NCBI GenBank assembly: GCA_029339505.1
Contig: JAQISU010000071.1
Coordinates: 868,001-932,000 of the forward strand
Reading direction: 5' to 3'
From: Unio delphinus
Lineage: Eukaryota > Mollusca > Bivalvia > Unionida > Unionidae
DNA: 64,000 nucleotides
The notes below the pieces were generated by a model, which searched no databases, was not told the DNA's origin, and was given only the letters and a program-made list of their open reading frames with translations. A program made the position numbers and the translations under genes. This document shows, in pieces, positions 1 to 12,280 of the stretch. Position 1 is the first letter of the stretch; each line of letters starts with the position of its first letter.

Positions 1-123
1 TAGTGCCTGTTTGGATAACCAATTAGCCGCAGTGGTTTTTTTCACTTTTGCAGCACTAGCGAGTTTATGGACTGCTGATTTACCCCTCCAGTATCCTCTT
101 GGGGAATAATAAATTGATTCCAT
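1..123 (-). CDS. Retrovirus-like integrase, N-terminal 41 codons (cut by window edge), Polinton/adintovirus type
   Basis: Reads from an ATG at 123-121 leftwards to base 1 without a stop, so only the first 41 residues are visible. The start is chosen because it is the first ATG after the stop of the upstream gene at 127-125, leaving a one-base gap, the tight packing expected of viral genes. The peptide opens with MESIYYSPRGYW, followed by a basic, alanine-rich helical stretch ending in NWLSKQAL. This resembles the N-terminal helical region of the rve-type integrases carried by Polinton/Maverick and adintovirus elements, where it precedes the catalytic DDE core; the core would lie left of the window. 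In the family the enzyme inserts the linear viral DNA into the host chromosome. The identification rests on this short N-terminus and on the neighbouring phospholipase gene. Confidence 0.65.
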   Translation of the reverse strand, partial: MESIYYSPRGYWRGKSAVHKLASAAKVKKTTAANWLSKQAL

Positions 124-124
124 A

Positions 125-622
125 TTATTAATTACCGGCACCTAACATCAATTTACTTTTCATAGCCGATTTTATCAAAAATGAAGCCAATTTTTCTTTG
201 AAGGATTTATCAGGAATAGCATTTAACGCATGAATTAATTTCACATCTGCTAGATGCCTGTGTTGCAAATTGCTGTTTTTATAAGCAACATCATGAAGGT
301 GACAGGCCTTATCAATGGCGTTTATTGGTTCTTCACCGGGTCGGGACTGATTTTGATCATTGAGTCTGATATCAAGTCTGGTTCCCGGTCCACAGTAGCT
401 ATATCCTGGAAGGTGCTTTTCTCCGGGGTACTTTGCCCATGGGGTTCCAGGGAGCTTTGCCAATTTGGCTGCGATATCACCTCCTCGTTTTTTTAAAAAA
501 CATCTCCGGATTGTAAAATCTTTGATTTTGTAGAAACAAATCTAAATTTTTTTGTACCACATGTTGCACATCTACCAGTAAGTGCTGATCTGTTATTTTT
601 AGTTGTAACCGTCGTCACATAT
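125..622 (-). pseudogene. Zinc-ribbon + phospholipase A2 protein of an endogenous adintovirus/Polinton-like element, frameshifted and N-truncated
   Basis: The readable C-terminal part (541 to stop 127-125) carries a parvovirus-VP1-like PLA2 domain: calcium-loop motif YCGPGTRLD, then GEEPINAIDKA and the catalytic HDVAY (His-Asp), then a helix with SRHLADVKLI-type spacing and a basic tail ending LGAGN. Upstream the homologous reading is in another frame (about 622-496): RCATCGTKKF, the second CxxC knuckle of a zinc ribbon. That frame stops at TAA 495-493, inside a run of six T and seven A on the coding strand, so one base is missing or miscalled there. The first zinc knuckle and the start codon are absent; an in-frame TGA near 632 and plus-strand ATPase homology replace them. 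In parvoviruses this domain breaches the endosomal membrane during entry; in Polinton-like elements its role is inferred from that. No function is expected here. The domain call is secure; the virus family is inferred from the integrase next to it. Confidence 0.85.
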
Positions 623-868
623 GTCACTCAACGCTACACTCAGGTTCCAAAAGTCATCAGAGATAACTGCAATATTCTTTCTGTATTCAACGGAGTTGAT
701 ACTCATACTCTTAGAAATATTTGGCAGACATGGTATTCTGATATGGACTTCAATCAATTTCGAGATTTCTTTAGTCATGCTCAGTCGACTCCGTACGGAT
801 TCGCAACAATAAATCTACATGATCCTCGGACACGATATCGTATCGGACTTGATCAAATATTCGGTTAA
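611..868 (+). pseudogene. C-terminal fragment of an FtsK/HerA-like viral DNA-packaging ATPase
   Basis: The frame with codons starting at 611, 614 and so on is open to TAA 866-868. From about 614 it reads like the last third of the packaging ATPase of Polinton/adintovirus-type viruses: TQRYTQVPKVIRDN (the Q-bearing sensor region after Walker B), a short beta segment, an acidic DMDFNQFRDFF helix, then TPYGFATINLHDP and a short tail. Walker A and B are missing, because the homology stops at about 605-614, where the antisense phospholipase gene begins. The fragment is therefore 5'-truncated by the same breakpoint that truncates that gene. The intact protein would pump viral DNA into capsids. The assignment is by pattern recognition from about 85 residues with no nucleotide-binding motif in view, so it is moderate. 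A 63-codon frame at 621-812 overlaps it in another phase and is not considered real. Confidence 0.55.
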
Positions 869-905
869 AATCGTAAAAGAATTATTAACCCAGAACTGAA
901 AACTT

Positions 906-1135
906 TAGCAGCAGAGAGGGTGGATGACCACATCGTTGCGAGCAAAATTGATTAAAAAATCGTAAAATCTCCGTTTTTGCAAAAATGGAGACTTTTTTTT
1001 TGGTTAAATGAGATTTGTTGGAAACCTGACATTTTGTTCGAAAACGTTATCTAAAGGCCATATTTTGTTCGAAAACGTGATCTGGAAGCCTTATTTCTGC
1101 TTGAAATCGTGGTCTGTTCACCCTCTCTGCTGCTA
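906..1135. mobile_element. Candidate 230-bp MITE/foldback element with 17-bp inverted ends
   Basis: The ends are perfect 17-bp inverted repeats: 906-922 (TAGCAGCAGAGAGGGTG) and 1119-1135. The outermost bases are TA on both sides, so the structure could equally be 15-bp inverted repeats flanked by a TA target duplication. Inside are three 31-bp-spaced repeats starting at 1031, 1062 and 1093, the first two sharing ATTTTGTTCGAAAACGT. There is also a 24-bp imperfect palindrome at 968-991 followed by a T-run. It encodes nothing. Short length, inverted ends and subterminal repeats fit a non-autonomous DNA transposon. They would also fit part of the terminal repeat of the viral element to its left, or a recombination scar where the satellite begins. 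Confidence 0.4.
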
Positions 1136-1224
1136 CGTAGACTGATAGATCTCTAGATTATTCCATCTTCGTGAAGATGTATCGAAATACGTATGTCAAA
1201 CTACATGAAGATAAATCTGACAAC

Positions 1225-4200
1225 ATGTAAGCTTATGTCTGGAGACATATGTATAGCCGGCAACCAAATCACATAGTTCTATATCAATCGAGATTCAGCT
1301 ATCAAAGTTGAGATGTCTGATATCAGATTACTCCATCTTAGTTAAGCTGCATCTCTCATTATATATCCAACTACACATAGCTATTACTATCCACATTAAA
1401 CAAAATACATCGAGATATTTCAATCCATATACCACTATCTTTGTGGATGTTTTCCAATTCAGCTAGATTCACTCTTTACATGAATATTACATCTACGTAT
1501 GACAATCTACGTAGACTTATATATATCTACGTATTTCCATCTACGTGCATAGGTATCTATATATCTATAATAAACTACATGAAGATAAATCTGACCACAT
1601 GTAAGATTGCGTTTGGAGATATATCTGTAGATCGAAACCAAATTACATCGTGCTAGATCAATCAAGTTACATATATCAACATTGATGTGGTTGAATACAG
1701 ATGTTTCAAGCTCCGTTATCATGCTTATCTCAAGATATATCCAACTACAAATAGCTATAACTATCCATATTTACTAGGAAAGATCGAGATATTTCAATCC
1801 GAATATAGTTATATACGTTGCGGTTGTTCAATTCAGATAGATTCACATTCTTGGGGATAAATCTATCTACATATGACAATCTACACAGACTGATAGATCT
1901 CTACATTATTCCATCTTCGTCAAGATGTATCGATATACGTATGTCAAACTACATGAAGATAAATCTGACCACATGTAAGCTTACGTTTGGAGATATATCT
2001 GTACACCGAAACCAAATTAAATCGTGGTATATCAATCTGGATACATATATAAACGTTGATGTGGTTTGAATACAGATGTTTCAAGCTTCGTTATCATGCT
2101 TATCTCAACACATATTCAAAAGCACATAACTATAACTATCCATATTTACTAGTACAGATCGAGATATTTCAATCCAAATATAGTTATATACGTTGCGGTG
2201 CTTCAATTCAGACAGATTAACATTCTTGGGGATAAATCTATCTACATATGACAACCTACGTAGAGAGATAGATATCTACATTATTCCATCTTCGTGAAGA
2301 TGTATCGATATACCTATGTCAAACTACATGAAGATAAATCTGACAACATGGAATCTTACGTTAGGAGATACATCTGTAGACCGAAACCAAATTAAATCGT
2401 GCTATATCAACCGAGATACATATATAAACGTTGATGTGGTTTGAATACAGATGTTTCAAGCTTCGTTATCATGCTTATCTCAACACATATCCAACAACAC
2501 ATTACTAGAACTATCCATATTTTCTAGAAGAGATCGAGATATTTCAATCCAAATATATTTATATACGTTGCGGTGGTACTATTCAGATAGATTCATATTC
2601 TTGGGGATAAATCTATCTACATATGACAATCTACGTAGACTGATAGATCTCTACATTATTCTATCTTCGTCAAGATGTATCGATATACGTATGTCAAACT
2701 ACATGAAGATAAATCTGACAACATGTAAGCTTACGTTTGGAGCTATATCTGTAGACCAAAAAGAAATTAAATCGTGGTATATGAATCGAGATACATATAT
2801 AAACGTTGATGTGGTTTGAATACAGATGTTTCAAGCTTCGTTATCATGCTTATAGCAACACATATTCAGCAGCACATAACTATAACTATCCATATTTACT
2901 AGAACAGATCGAGATATTTCAATCCAAATATAGTTATATACGTTGCGGTGGTTAAATTCAGATAGATTTACATTCTTGGGGATAAATCTATCTAAATATT
3001 ACAATCTACGCAGACTGATAGATCTCTACATTATTCCATCTTCGTGAAGATGTATCGATATACGTATGTCAAACTACATGAAGATAAATCTGACAACATG
3101 TAAGCTTACGTTTGGATATATATCTGTAGACCGAAACCAAATTGAATCGTGGTATATCAATCGAGATACATATATAACCGTTGATGTGGTTTGAATACAG
3201 ATGTTTCAAGCTTCGTTATCATGCTTATCACAAAACATATCCAACAGCACATAACTATAACTATCCATATTTACTAGAACAGATCGAGATATTTCAATCC
3301 AAATATAGTTATATACGTTGCGGAGGTTCAATTCAGATAGATTCACATTCTTGGGGATTAATCTATCTACATATGACAATCTACGTAGACTGATAGATCT
3401 CTACATTATTCCATCTTCGTGAAGATGTATCGATATACGTATGTCAAACTACATGAAGAAAAATCTGACAACATGTAAGCTTATGTCTGGAGACATATCT
3501 ATAGCCGGCATCCAAATCACATAGTTCTATATCAATCGAGATTTAGCTATCAAAGTTGAGATGTCTGATATCAGATTACTCCATATTAGTTAAGCTGCAT
3601 TTCTCATTATATATCTACCTACACATAGCTATAACTATCCACATTAAACAAAATACATTGAGATATTTCAATCCAAATACAACTATCTTTGTCGATGTTT
3701 TTCAATTCAGCTAGATTTACCCTTTACATGAATATTACATCTATATCAGACAATCTACGTAGACTTTTATATATCTACGTATTTCCATCTACGTGAAGAC
3801 GTATCTATATACCTATAAAAAACTACATCAAGATAAATCTGACAACATGTAAGATTGCGTTTGGAGATATATCTGTAGATCGAAACCAAATTACATCGTG
3901 CTAGATCAATTGAGATACAAATATACACGTTGATGTGGTTGAATACAGATGTTTCAAACTTCGTTATCATGCTGATCTCAACATATATCCAACATCAGAT
4001 AGCTATAACTATCCATATTCACCAGAAGAGATAAAGATATTTCAATGCAAATATAGTTATATACGTTGCGATGGTTCAATTCAGATAGATTCACATTCTT
4101 GGGGATAAATCTATGTACATATGACAATCTACGTAGACTGATAGATCTCTACATTATTCCATCTTCGTGAAGATGTATCAATATACGTATGTCAAACTAC

Positions 4201-6200
4201 ATGAAAATAGATCTTTCAACATGTAAGCTTGCGTTTGGAGATATATCTGTAGACCGAAACCAAATTGAATCGTTGTATATCAATCAAGATAAATATATAA
4301 ACGTTGATGTGGTTTGAATACAGATGTTTCAAGCTTCGTTATCATGCGTATCTCAACACATATCCAACAGCACATAACTCTAACTATCCATATTTACTAG
4401 AAGAGATCGATATATTTCAATCCAAATAGAGTTATATACGTTGCGGTGATTCAATTCAGATAGATTCACATTCTTGGAGATAAATCTATCTACATATCAC
4501 AATATACGCAGACTCATAGATCACTACATTATTCCATCTTCGGGAAGATGCATCGATATACGTATGTCAAACTACATGAAGATAAATCTGACAACATGTA
4601 AGCTTACGATTGGAGATATATCTGTAGACCGAAACCAAATTAAATCGTGGTATATCAATCGAGATACATATATAAACGTTGATGTGGTTTGAATACAGAT
4701 GTTTCAAGCTTCGTTATCATGCTTATCTCAACACATATCTAACAGCACTTAACTATAACTATCCATATTTACTAGACCAGATCGAGATATTTCAATCCAA
4801 ATATAGATATATACGTTGCGGTGGTTCAAATCAGATAGATTCACATTCTTGGGGATACATCTATCTACATATGACAATCTACGTAGACTGATAGATCTCT
4901 ACATTATTCCATCTTCGTGAAGATGTATCGATATACGTATGTCAAACTAAATGAAGATAAATCTGACAACATGTAAGCTTACGTTTGGAGATACATCTGT
5001 AGACCGAAACCAAATTAAATCGTGCTATATCAACCGAGATACATATATAAAAGTTGATGTGGTTTGAATACAGATGTTTCAAGCTTTGTTATCATGCTTA
5101 TCTCAACACATATCCAACAACACATAACTATAACTATCCATATTTTCTAGAAGAGATCGAGATATTTCAATCCAAATATATTTATATACGTTGCGGTGGT
5201 ACTATTCAGATAGATTCATATTCTTGGGGATAAATCTATCTACATATGACAATCTACGTAGACTGATAGATCTCTACATTATTCTATCTTCGTCAAGATG
5301 TATCGATATACGTATGTCAAACTACATGAAGATAAATCTGACAACATGTAAGTTTACCTTTGGAGCTATATCTGTAGACCGAAAAGAAATTAAGTCACGG
5401 TATATGAATCGAGATAAATATATTAACGTTGATGTGGTTTGAATACAGATGTTTCAAGCTTCGTTATCATGCTTATAGCAACACATATTCAGCAGTACAT
5501 AACTATAGCTATCCATATTTACTAGTACAGATCGAGATATTTCAATCCAAATATAGTTATATACGTTGCGGTGCTTCAATTCAAACAGATTCACATTCTT
5601 GGAAATAAATCTATCTACATGTGACAATCTACGAAGACTGATAGATCTCTTCATTATTCTATCTTCGTGAAGATGTATCGACATACGTATGTCAAACTAC
5701 ATGCAGATAAATCTGACAACATGTAAGCTTATTTCTGGAGACATATCTATAGCCGGCATCCAAATCACATAGTTCTATATCAATCAAGATTCAGCTATCA
5801 AAGTTGAGATGTCTGATATCAGATTACTCCATCTTAGTTAAGCTGCATTTCTCATGATATATCCACCTACACATAGCTATAACTTTCCACATTAAACAAA
5901 ATACATTGAGATATTTCAATCCAAATACAACTATCTTTGTCGATGTTTTCCAATTCAGCTAGATTCACTCTTTACATGAATATTACATCTACATATAACA
6001 ATCTACGTATTCGTATATGTATCTACGTATTTCCATCTCCGTGCATACGTATCTATATACCTATAGCAAACTACATGAAGATAAATCTGACAACATGTAA
6101 GATTGCGTTTGGAGATATATCTGTAGATAGAAACCAAATTACATCGTGCTATATCAATTGAGGTACATATATACACGTTGATGTGGTTGAATACAGATGT
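1225..6200 (+). repeat. Higher-order repeat block, hexamer of about 2.25 kb
   Basis: The divergent C monomers (box GTCTGGAGACATA or variant) begin at about 1235, 3483 and 5731, spaced 2248 and 2248 bp. Each is followed by a B monomer and then four A monomers, so six monomers form one higher-order unit. The last C of the block is followed by a contracted interval of two monomers before the next C at about 6473. Confidence 0.75.
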
Positions 6201-6469
6201 TTCAAACTTCGTTATCATGCTTATCTCAATATATATCCAACACCAGATAGCTATAACTATCCATATTTACCAGAAGAGATCGAGATATTTCAATCCAAAT
6301 ATAGTTATATACGTTGCAATGGTTCAATTCAGATAGATTCACATTCTCACATCTATCTACATATGACAATCAACGTAGACTGATAGATCTCTAGATTATT
6401 CCATCTTCGTGAAGATGTTTCGATATACGTATGTCAAACTACATGAAGATAAATCTGACAACATGTAAG

Positions 6470-9400
6470 CTTATGTCTGGAGACATATCTATAGCCGGCA
6501 TCCAAATCACATAGTTCTATATCAATCGAGATTTAGCTATCAAAGTTGAGATGTCTGATATCAGATTACTCCATATTAGTTAAGCTGCATCTCTCATTAT
6601 ATATCCACCTACACATAGCTATAACTATCCACATTAAACAAAATACATTGAGATATTTCAATCCAAATACAACTATCTTTGTCGATGTTTTCCAATTCAG
6701 CTAGATTCACTGTTTACATGAATATTACATCTATATCTGACAATCTACCTAGACTTATATATATCTACGTATTTCCATCTACGTGAAGACGTATCTATAT
6801 ACCTATAAAAAAAAACATCAAGATAAATCTGACAACATGTAAGATTGCGTTTGGAGATATATCTTTAGATCGAAACCAAATTACACCGTGCTAGATCAAT
6901 TGAGATACATATATCAACGTTGATGTGGTTGAATACAGATGTTTCAAACTTCGTTATCATGCTGATCTCAACACATATCCAACAGCACATAACTATAACT
7001 ATCCATATTTACTAGAACAGATCGATATATTTCATTCCAAATATAGTTATATACGTTGCGGTGGTTCAATTCAGATAGATTCACATTCTTAGGGATAAAT
7101 CTATCTACATATGACATTCCACGCAGACTGAGAGATCACGACATTATTACATCTTCGTGAAGATGTATCGATATACGTATGTCAAACTACATGAAGATAA
7201 ATCTGACAACATGTAAGATTACTTTTGGAGAAATATCTGTAGACCGAGACCAAATTAAATCGTGGTATATCAATCCGGATACATATATAAACGTTGATGT
7301 GGTTTGAATACAGATGTTTCAAGCTTCGTTATCATGCTTATCTCAAAACATATTCAACAGCACATAACCATAACTATCCATATTTACTAGTACTGATCGA
7401 GATATTTCAATCCAAATATAGTTATATACGTTGCGGTGTCAATTCAGACAGATTCACATTCTTGGGGATAAATCTATCTACATATGACAATCTACGAAGA
7501 CTGATAGATCTCTTCATTATTCCATCTTCGTGAAGATGTATCGACATACGTATGTCAAACTAGATGCAGATAAATCTGACAACATGTAAGCTTATGTCTG
7601 GAGACATATCTATAGCCGGCACGCAAATCACATAGTTCTATATCAAGCGAGATTCAGCTATCAAAGTTGAGATGTCTAATATCAGATTACTCCATCTTAG
7701 TTAAGCTGCATTTCTCATTATATATCCACCTACACATAGCTATAACTATCCATATTAAACAAAATACATCGAGATATTTCATTCCAAATACAACTAACTT
7801 TGTTAATGTTTTCCAATTCAGCTAGATTCACTCTTTACATGAATATTACATCTACATATGACAATCTACGTAGACGTATATATATCTACGTATTTCCATC
7901 TACGTGCTTAAGTATCTATATACCTATTGCCAACTACATGAAGATAAATCTGACAACATGTAAGATTGCGTTTGGAGATATATCTGTAGATCGAAACCAA
8001 ATTACATCCTGCTATATCAATTGAGATACATATATACACGTTGATGTGGTTGAATACAGATGTTTCAATCTTAGTTATCATGCTTATCTCAATATATATC
8101 CAACATCAGACAGCTATAACTACTAATTTACCAGAAGAGATCGAGATATTTCAATCCAAATATAGTTATATACGTTGCGATGGTTCAATTCAGATAGATT
8201 CACATTCTTGGGGATAAATCTATCTACATATGACAGTCTACGTAGACTGATAGATCTCAACATTATTCCATCTTCGTGAAGATGTGTCGATATACGTATG
8301 TCAAACAACATGAAGATAAATCTGACAACATGTAAGCTTACGTTTGTAGAAATATCTGTAGACCGAAACCAAATTAAATCGTGGTATGTCAATCGAGATA
8401 CATATATAAACGTTGATGTGGTTTGAATACAGATGTTTCAAGCTTCGTTATCATGCTGATCTCAACACATATCCAACAGCACATAACTATAACTATCCAT
8501 ATTTCCTAGAACAGATCGAGATATTTCAATCCAAATATAGTTATAAACGTTTGGATGGTTCAATTCAGATACATTCACATTTTTGGGGATAAATCTATCT
8601 ACATATGACAATCTACGCAGACTCATAGATCTCTACTTCATTCCATCTTCGTGAAGATGTATCAATATAGGTATGTCAAACTACATGAAGATAAATCTGA
8701 CAACATGTAAGCTTATGTCTGGAGACATATCTATAGCCGGCATCCAAATCACATAGTTCTATATCAATCGAGATTCAGCTATCAAAGTTGAGATGTCTGA
8801 TATCAGATTACTCCATATTAGTTAAGCTGCATCTCTCATTATATATCCACCTACACATAGCTTTATCTTTGCACATTAAACAAAATACATCGAGATATGT
8901 CAATCCAAATACAACTATCTTTGTCAATGTTTTCCAATTCAGCTAGATTCACTCTTTACATGAATATTACATCTACATATGATAATCTACGTAAACGTAT
9001 ATATATCTACGTATTTCCATCTACGTGAAGACGTATCTATATACCTATAAAAAACTACATCAAGATAAATCTGAAAACATGTAAGATTGCGTTTGGAGAT
9101 ATATCTGTAGATCGAAACCAAATTACATCCTGCTATATCAATTGAGATACATATATACACGTTGATGTGGTTGAATACAGATAATTCAAACTTCGTTATC
9201 ATGCTGATCTCAATATATATTCAACATCAGATATCCATATTTACCAGAAGAGATCGAGATATTTCAATCCAAATATAGTTATATACGTTGCGATGGTTCA
9301 ATTCAGATAGATTCACATTCTTGGGGATAAATCTATCTACATATGACAATCTACGCAGACTGATAGATCTCTACATTATTCCATCTTCGTGAAGATGTAT

Positions 9401-11577
9401 CGATATACGTATGTCAAACTACATGAAGATAAATCTGACAACATGTAAGCTTACGTTTGGAGAAATATCTGTAGACCGAAACCAAATTAAATCGTGGTAT
9501 ATGAATCGAGATACATATATAAACGTTGATGTTTTTCAAGCTTCGTTATTATGCTGATCTCAACACATATTCAACAGCACATAACTATAACTATCCATGT
9601 TTGCTAGAACAGATCGAGATATTTCAATCCAAATATAGTTATATACGTTGCGATGGTTCAATTCAGATAGATTCACATTCTTGGGGATAAATCTATCTAC
9701 ATGTGACAATCTACGCAGACTCATAGATCTCTACATTATTCCATCTTCGTGAAGATGTATCGATATACGTATATCAAACTACATGAAGATAAATCTGACA
9801 ACATGTAAGCTTATGTCTGGAGACATATCTATAGCCGGCACCCAAATCACATAGTTCTATATCAATCGAGATGCAGCTATCAAAGTTGAGATGTCTGATA
9901 TCAGATTACTCCATATTAGTTAAGCTGCATCTCTCATTATATATCCACCTACACATAGCTGTAACTATCCACATTAAACAAAATACATTGAGATATTTCA
10001 ATCCAAACACAACTATCTTTGTCGATGATTTCCAATTCAGCTAGATTTACCCTTTACATGAATATTACATCTATATCTGACAATCTACGTAGACTTATAT
10101 ATATCTACGTATTTCCATCTACGTGAAGAAGTATCTATATACCTATAAAAAACTACATCAAGATAAATCTGACAACATGTAAGATTGCGTTTGGAGATAT
10201 ATCTGTAGATCGAAACCAAATTACATCGTGCTAGATCAATTGAGATACATATATACACGTTGATGTGGTTGAATACAGATGTTTCAAACTTCGTTATCAT
10301 GCTGATCTCAACATATATCCAACATCAGATAGCTATAACTATCCATATTTACCAGAAGATATCGAGATATTTCGATCCAAATATAGTTATATACGGTGCG
10401 ATGGTTCTATTCAGATAGATTCACATTCTTGGGGATAAATCTATCTACATATGACAATCTACGTAGACTGATAGATCTCTACATTATTCCATCTTCGTGA
10501 AGATGTATCGATATACGTATGTCAAACTTCATGAAGATAAATCTGACAACATGTAAGCTTACGTTTCGAGATATATCTGTAGACCGAAAAGAAGTTAAGT
10601 CGTGGTATATGAATCAAGATACATATATAAACGTTGATGTGGCTTGAATACAGATGTTTCAAGCTTCGTTATCATGCTTATCTCAACACATATTCAACAG
10701 CACATAACCATAACTATCCATATTTACTACTACTGATCGAGATATTTCAATCCAAATATAGTTATATACGTTGCGGTGCTTCAATTCAGACAGATTCACA
10801 TTCTTGGGGATAAATCTATCTACATATGACAATCTACGCTTACTGATAGATCTCTACATTATTCCATCTTCGTGAAGATGTATCGATATACGTATGTCAA
10901 ACTAGATGCAGATAAATCTGACAACATGTAAGCTTATGTCTGGAGACATATCTATAGCCGGCATCCAAATCACATAGTTCTATATCAATCGAGATTCAGC
11001 TATCAAAGTTGAGATGTCTGATATCAGATTACTCCATATTAGTTAAGCTGCATCTCTCATTATATATCCACCTACACATAGCTATAACTATCCACATTAA
11101 ACAAAATACATCGAGATATTTCAATCCAAATACAACTATCTTTGTCAATGTTTTCCAATTCAGCTAGATTCACTCTTTACATGAATACTACATCTACATA
11201 TGACAATCTACGTAGACGTATATACATCTACGTATTTCCATCTACGTGCATTTGTGTCTATATACCTTTTGCAAACTACATGAAGATAAATCTGACAACA
11301 TGTAAGATTGCGTTTGGAGATATATCTGTACATCGAAACCAAATTATATCGTGTTATATCAATCAAGTTAGATATATCAACATTGATGTGGTTGAATACA
11401 GATCTTTCAAGATTAGTTATCATGCTTATCTCAAGATATGTCCAACTACACATAGCTATAACTGTCCATATTTACTAGAAAAGATCGAGATATTTCAATC
11501 CAAATATAGTTATATACGTTGCGGTGCTTCAATTCAGATACATTAACTTTCTTGGGGATAAATCTATCTACATATGG
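6470..11577 (+). repeat. Higher-order repeat block, trimer of about 1.12 kb
   Basis: C-subtype boxes at about 6473, 7593, 8716, 9814 and 10935 are spaced 1120, 1123, 1098 and 1121 bp, giving a C-B-A trimer. The 1098-bp interval contains small deletions (for example the shortened monomer near 9520-9540, where part of the GATGTGGTTTGAATACAG segment is lost). The block ends at the orientation switch. Confidence 0.75.
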
Positions 11578-12280
11578 ATAGTTATAGATATGTGATGTTC
11601 GATATATGTTGAGATAAGCATGATAACGAAGCTTGAAAAATCTGTATTCAACCACATCAACGTTTATATATGTATCTCGGTTGATATAGGACAATGTAAT
11701 TTGGTCTCGGTCTACAGATGTATCTCCAAACGTAAGATTATATGTTGTCAGATTTATCTTCATGTAGTTTCACATACGTTCATCGATACATCTTCACGAA
11801 GATGGAATAATGTAGATATCTATTAGTCTACGTAGGTTGTCATATTGAGATAGATTTATCCCCAAGAAAGTGAATCTATCTGAATTGAAGCACCGCAACG
11901 TATATAACTATATTCGGATTGAAATATCTCGATCTTTTCTAGTAAATATGGATAGTTATAGCAATGTGTAGTTGGATATATCTTGAGATAAGCATGATAA
12001 CGAATCTTGAAACATCTGTATTCAACCACATCAATGTTGATATATCTAACTTGATTGATATAGCACGATGTAATTTGGTTTCGATCTACAGATATATCTC
12101 CAAACGCAATCTTACATGTTGTCAGATTTATCTTCATGTAGTTTGTTATAGATATATAGATACGTATGCACGTAGATGGAAATACGTAGATATATATGTC
12201 TACGTAGATTGTCACATGTAGATGTAATATTCATGTAAAGAGTGAATCTAGCTGAATTGGAAAACATCGACAAAGATAGT
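11142..12280. repeat. Foldback centre: strand switch of the satellite with mirror-image arms
   Basis: Forward-oriented satellite ends at about 11577 (…CTATCTACATATG) and continues directly as reverse-oriented satellite (GATAGTTATAG…). Both parents share ATATG at the joint. Arms 11142-11577 and about 11845-12280 are subtype-matched mirror images: for example TTAGATATATCAACATTGAT at about 11369 and its complement at about 12035. The midpoint is near 11711 and the unpaired loop about 265 bp. Beyond roughly 1 kb the order of subtypes in the two arms no longer matches (next C monomer after three units on the left, two on the right). Confidence 0.85.

Larger units (their letters stand above)
1134..11577 (+). 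repeat. Satellite array, forward arm (about 28 monomers of about 375 bp)
   Basis: A landmark (CTTGGGGATAAATCTATCTA and variants) recurs at about 1852, 2225, 2599, 2976, 3351, 4098, 4474, 4849, 5223, 5598, 7087, 7461, 8208, 8583, 9322, 9682, 10428, 10807 and 11552; gaps between are filled by a divergent subtype. The period is 372-377 bp. Most copies are the common subtype (A). A divergent subtype (C) has GTCTGGAGACATA plus GCCGGC and later AGCTAGATTCACTCTTTACA; it is always followed by a transitional monomer (B) with a TCTACGTATTTCCATCTACG box. Copies differ from each other by a few to about 20 percent by eye. HindIII-type AAGCTT and several short palindromes are kept in nearly every copy. Open frames of 60-130 codons in the array are chance and drift with the repeat. 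This is probably constitutive heterochromatin. Confidence 0.95.

Noticed and set aside
254..496. Plus-strand frame of 80 codons
   Set aside because: It is antisense to the phospholipase gene, whose calcium-loop and His-Asp motifs decide the strand.
621..812. Plus-strand frame of 63 codons
   Set aside because: It overlaps the ATPase-like frame in a different phase; the latter has recognisable family pattern and this one does not.
968..991. Palindrome followed by a T-run, resembling an intrinsic bacterial terminator
   Set aside because: The window is eukaryotic with no bacterial gene nearby; it is more simply part of the inverted-repeat element.
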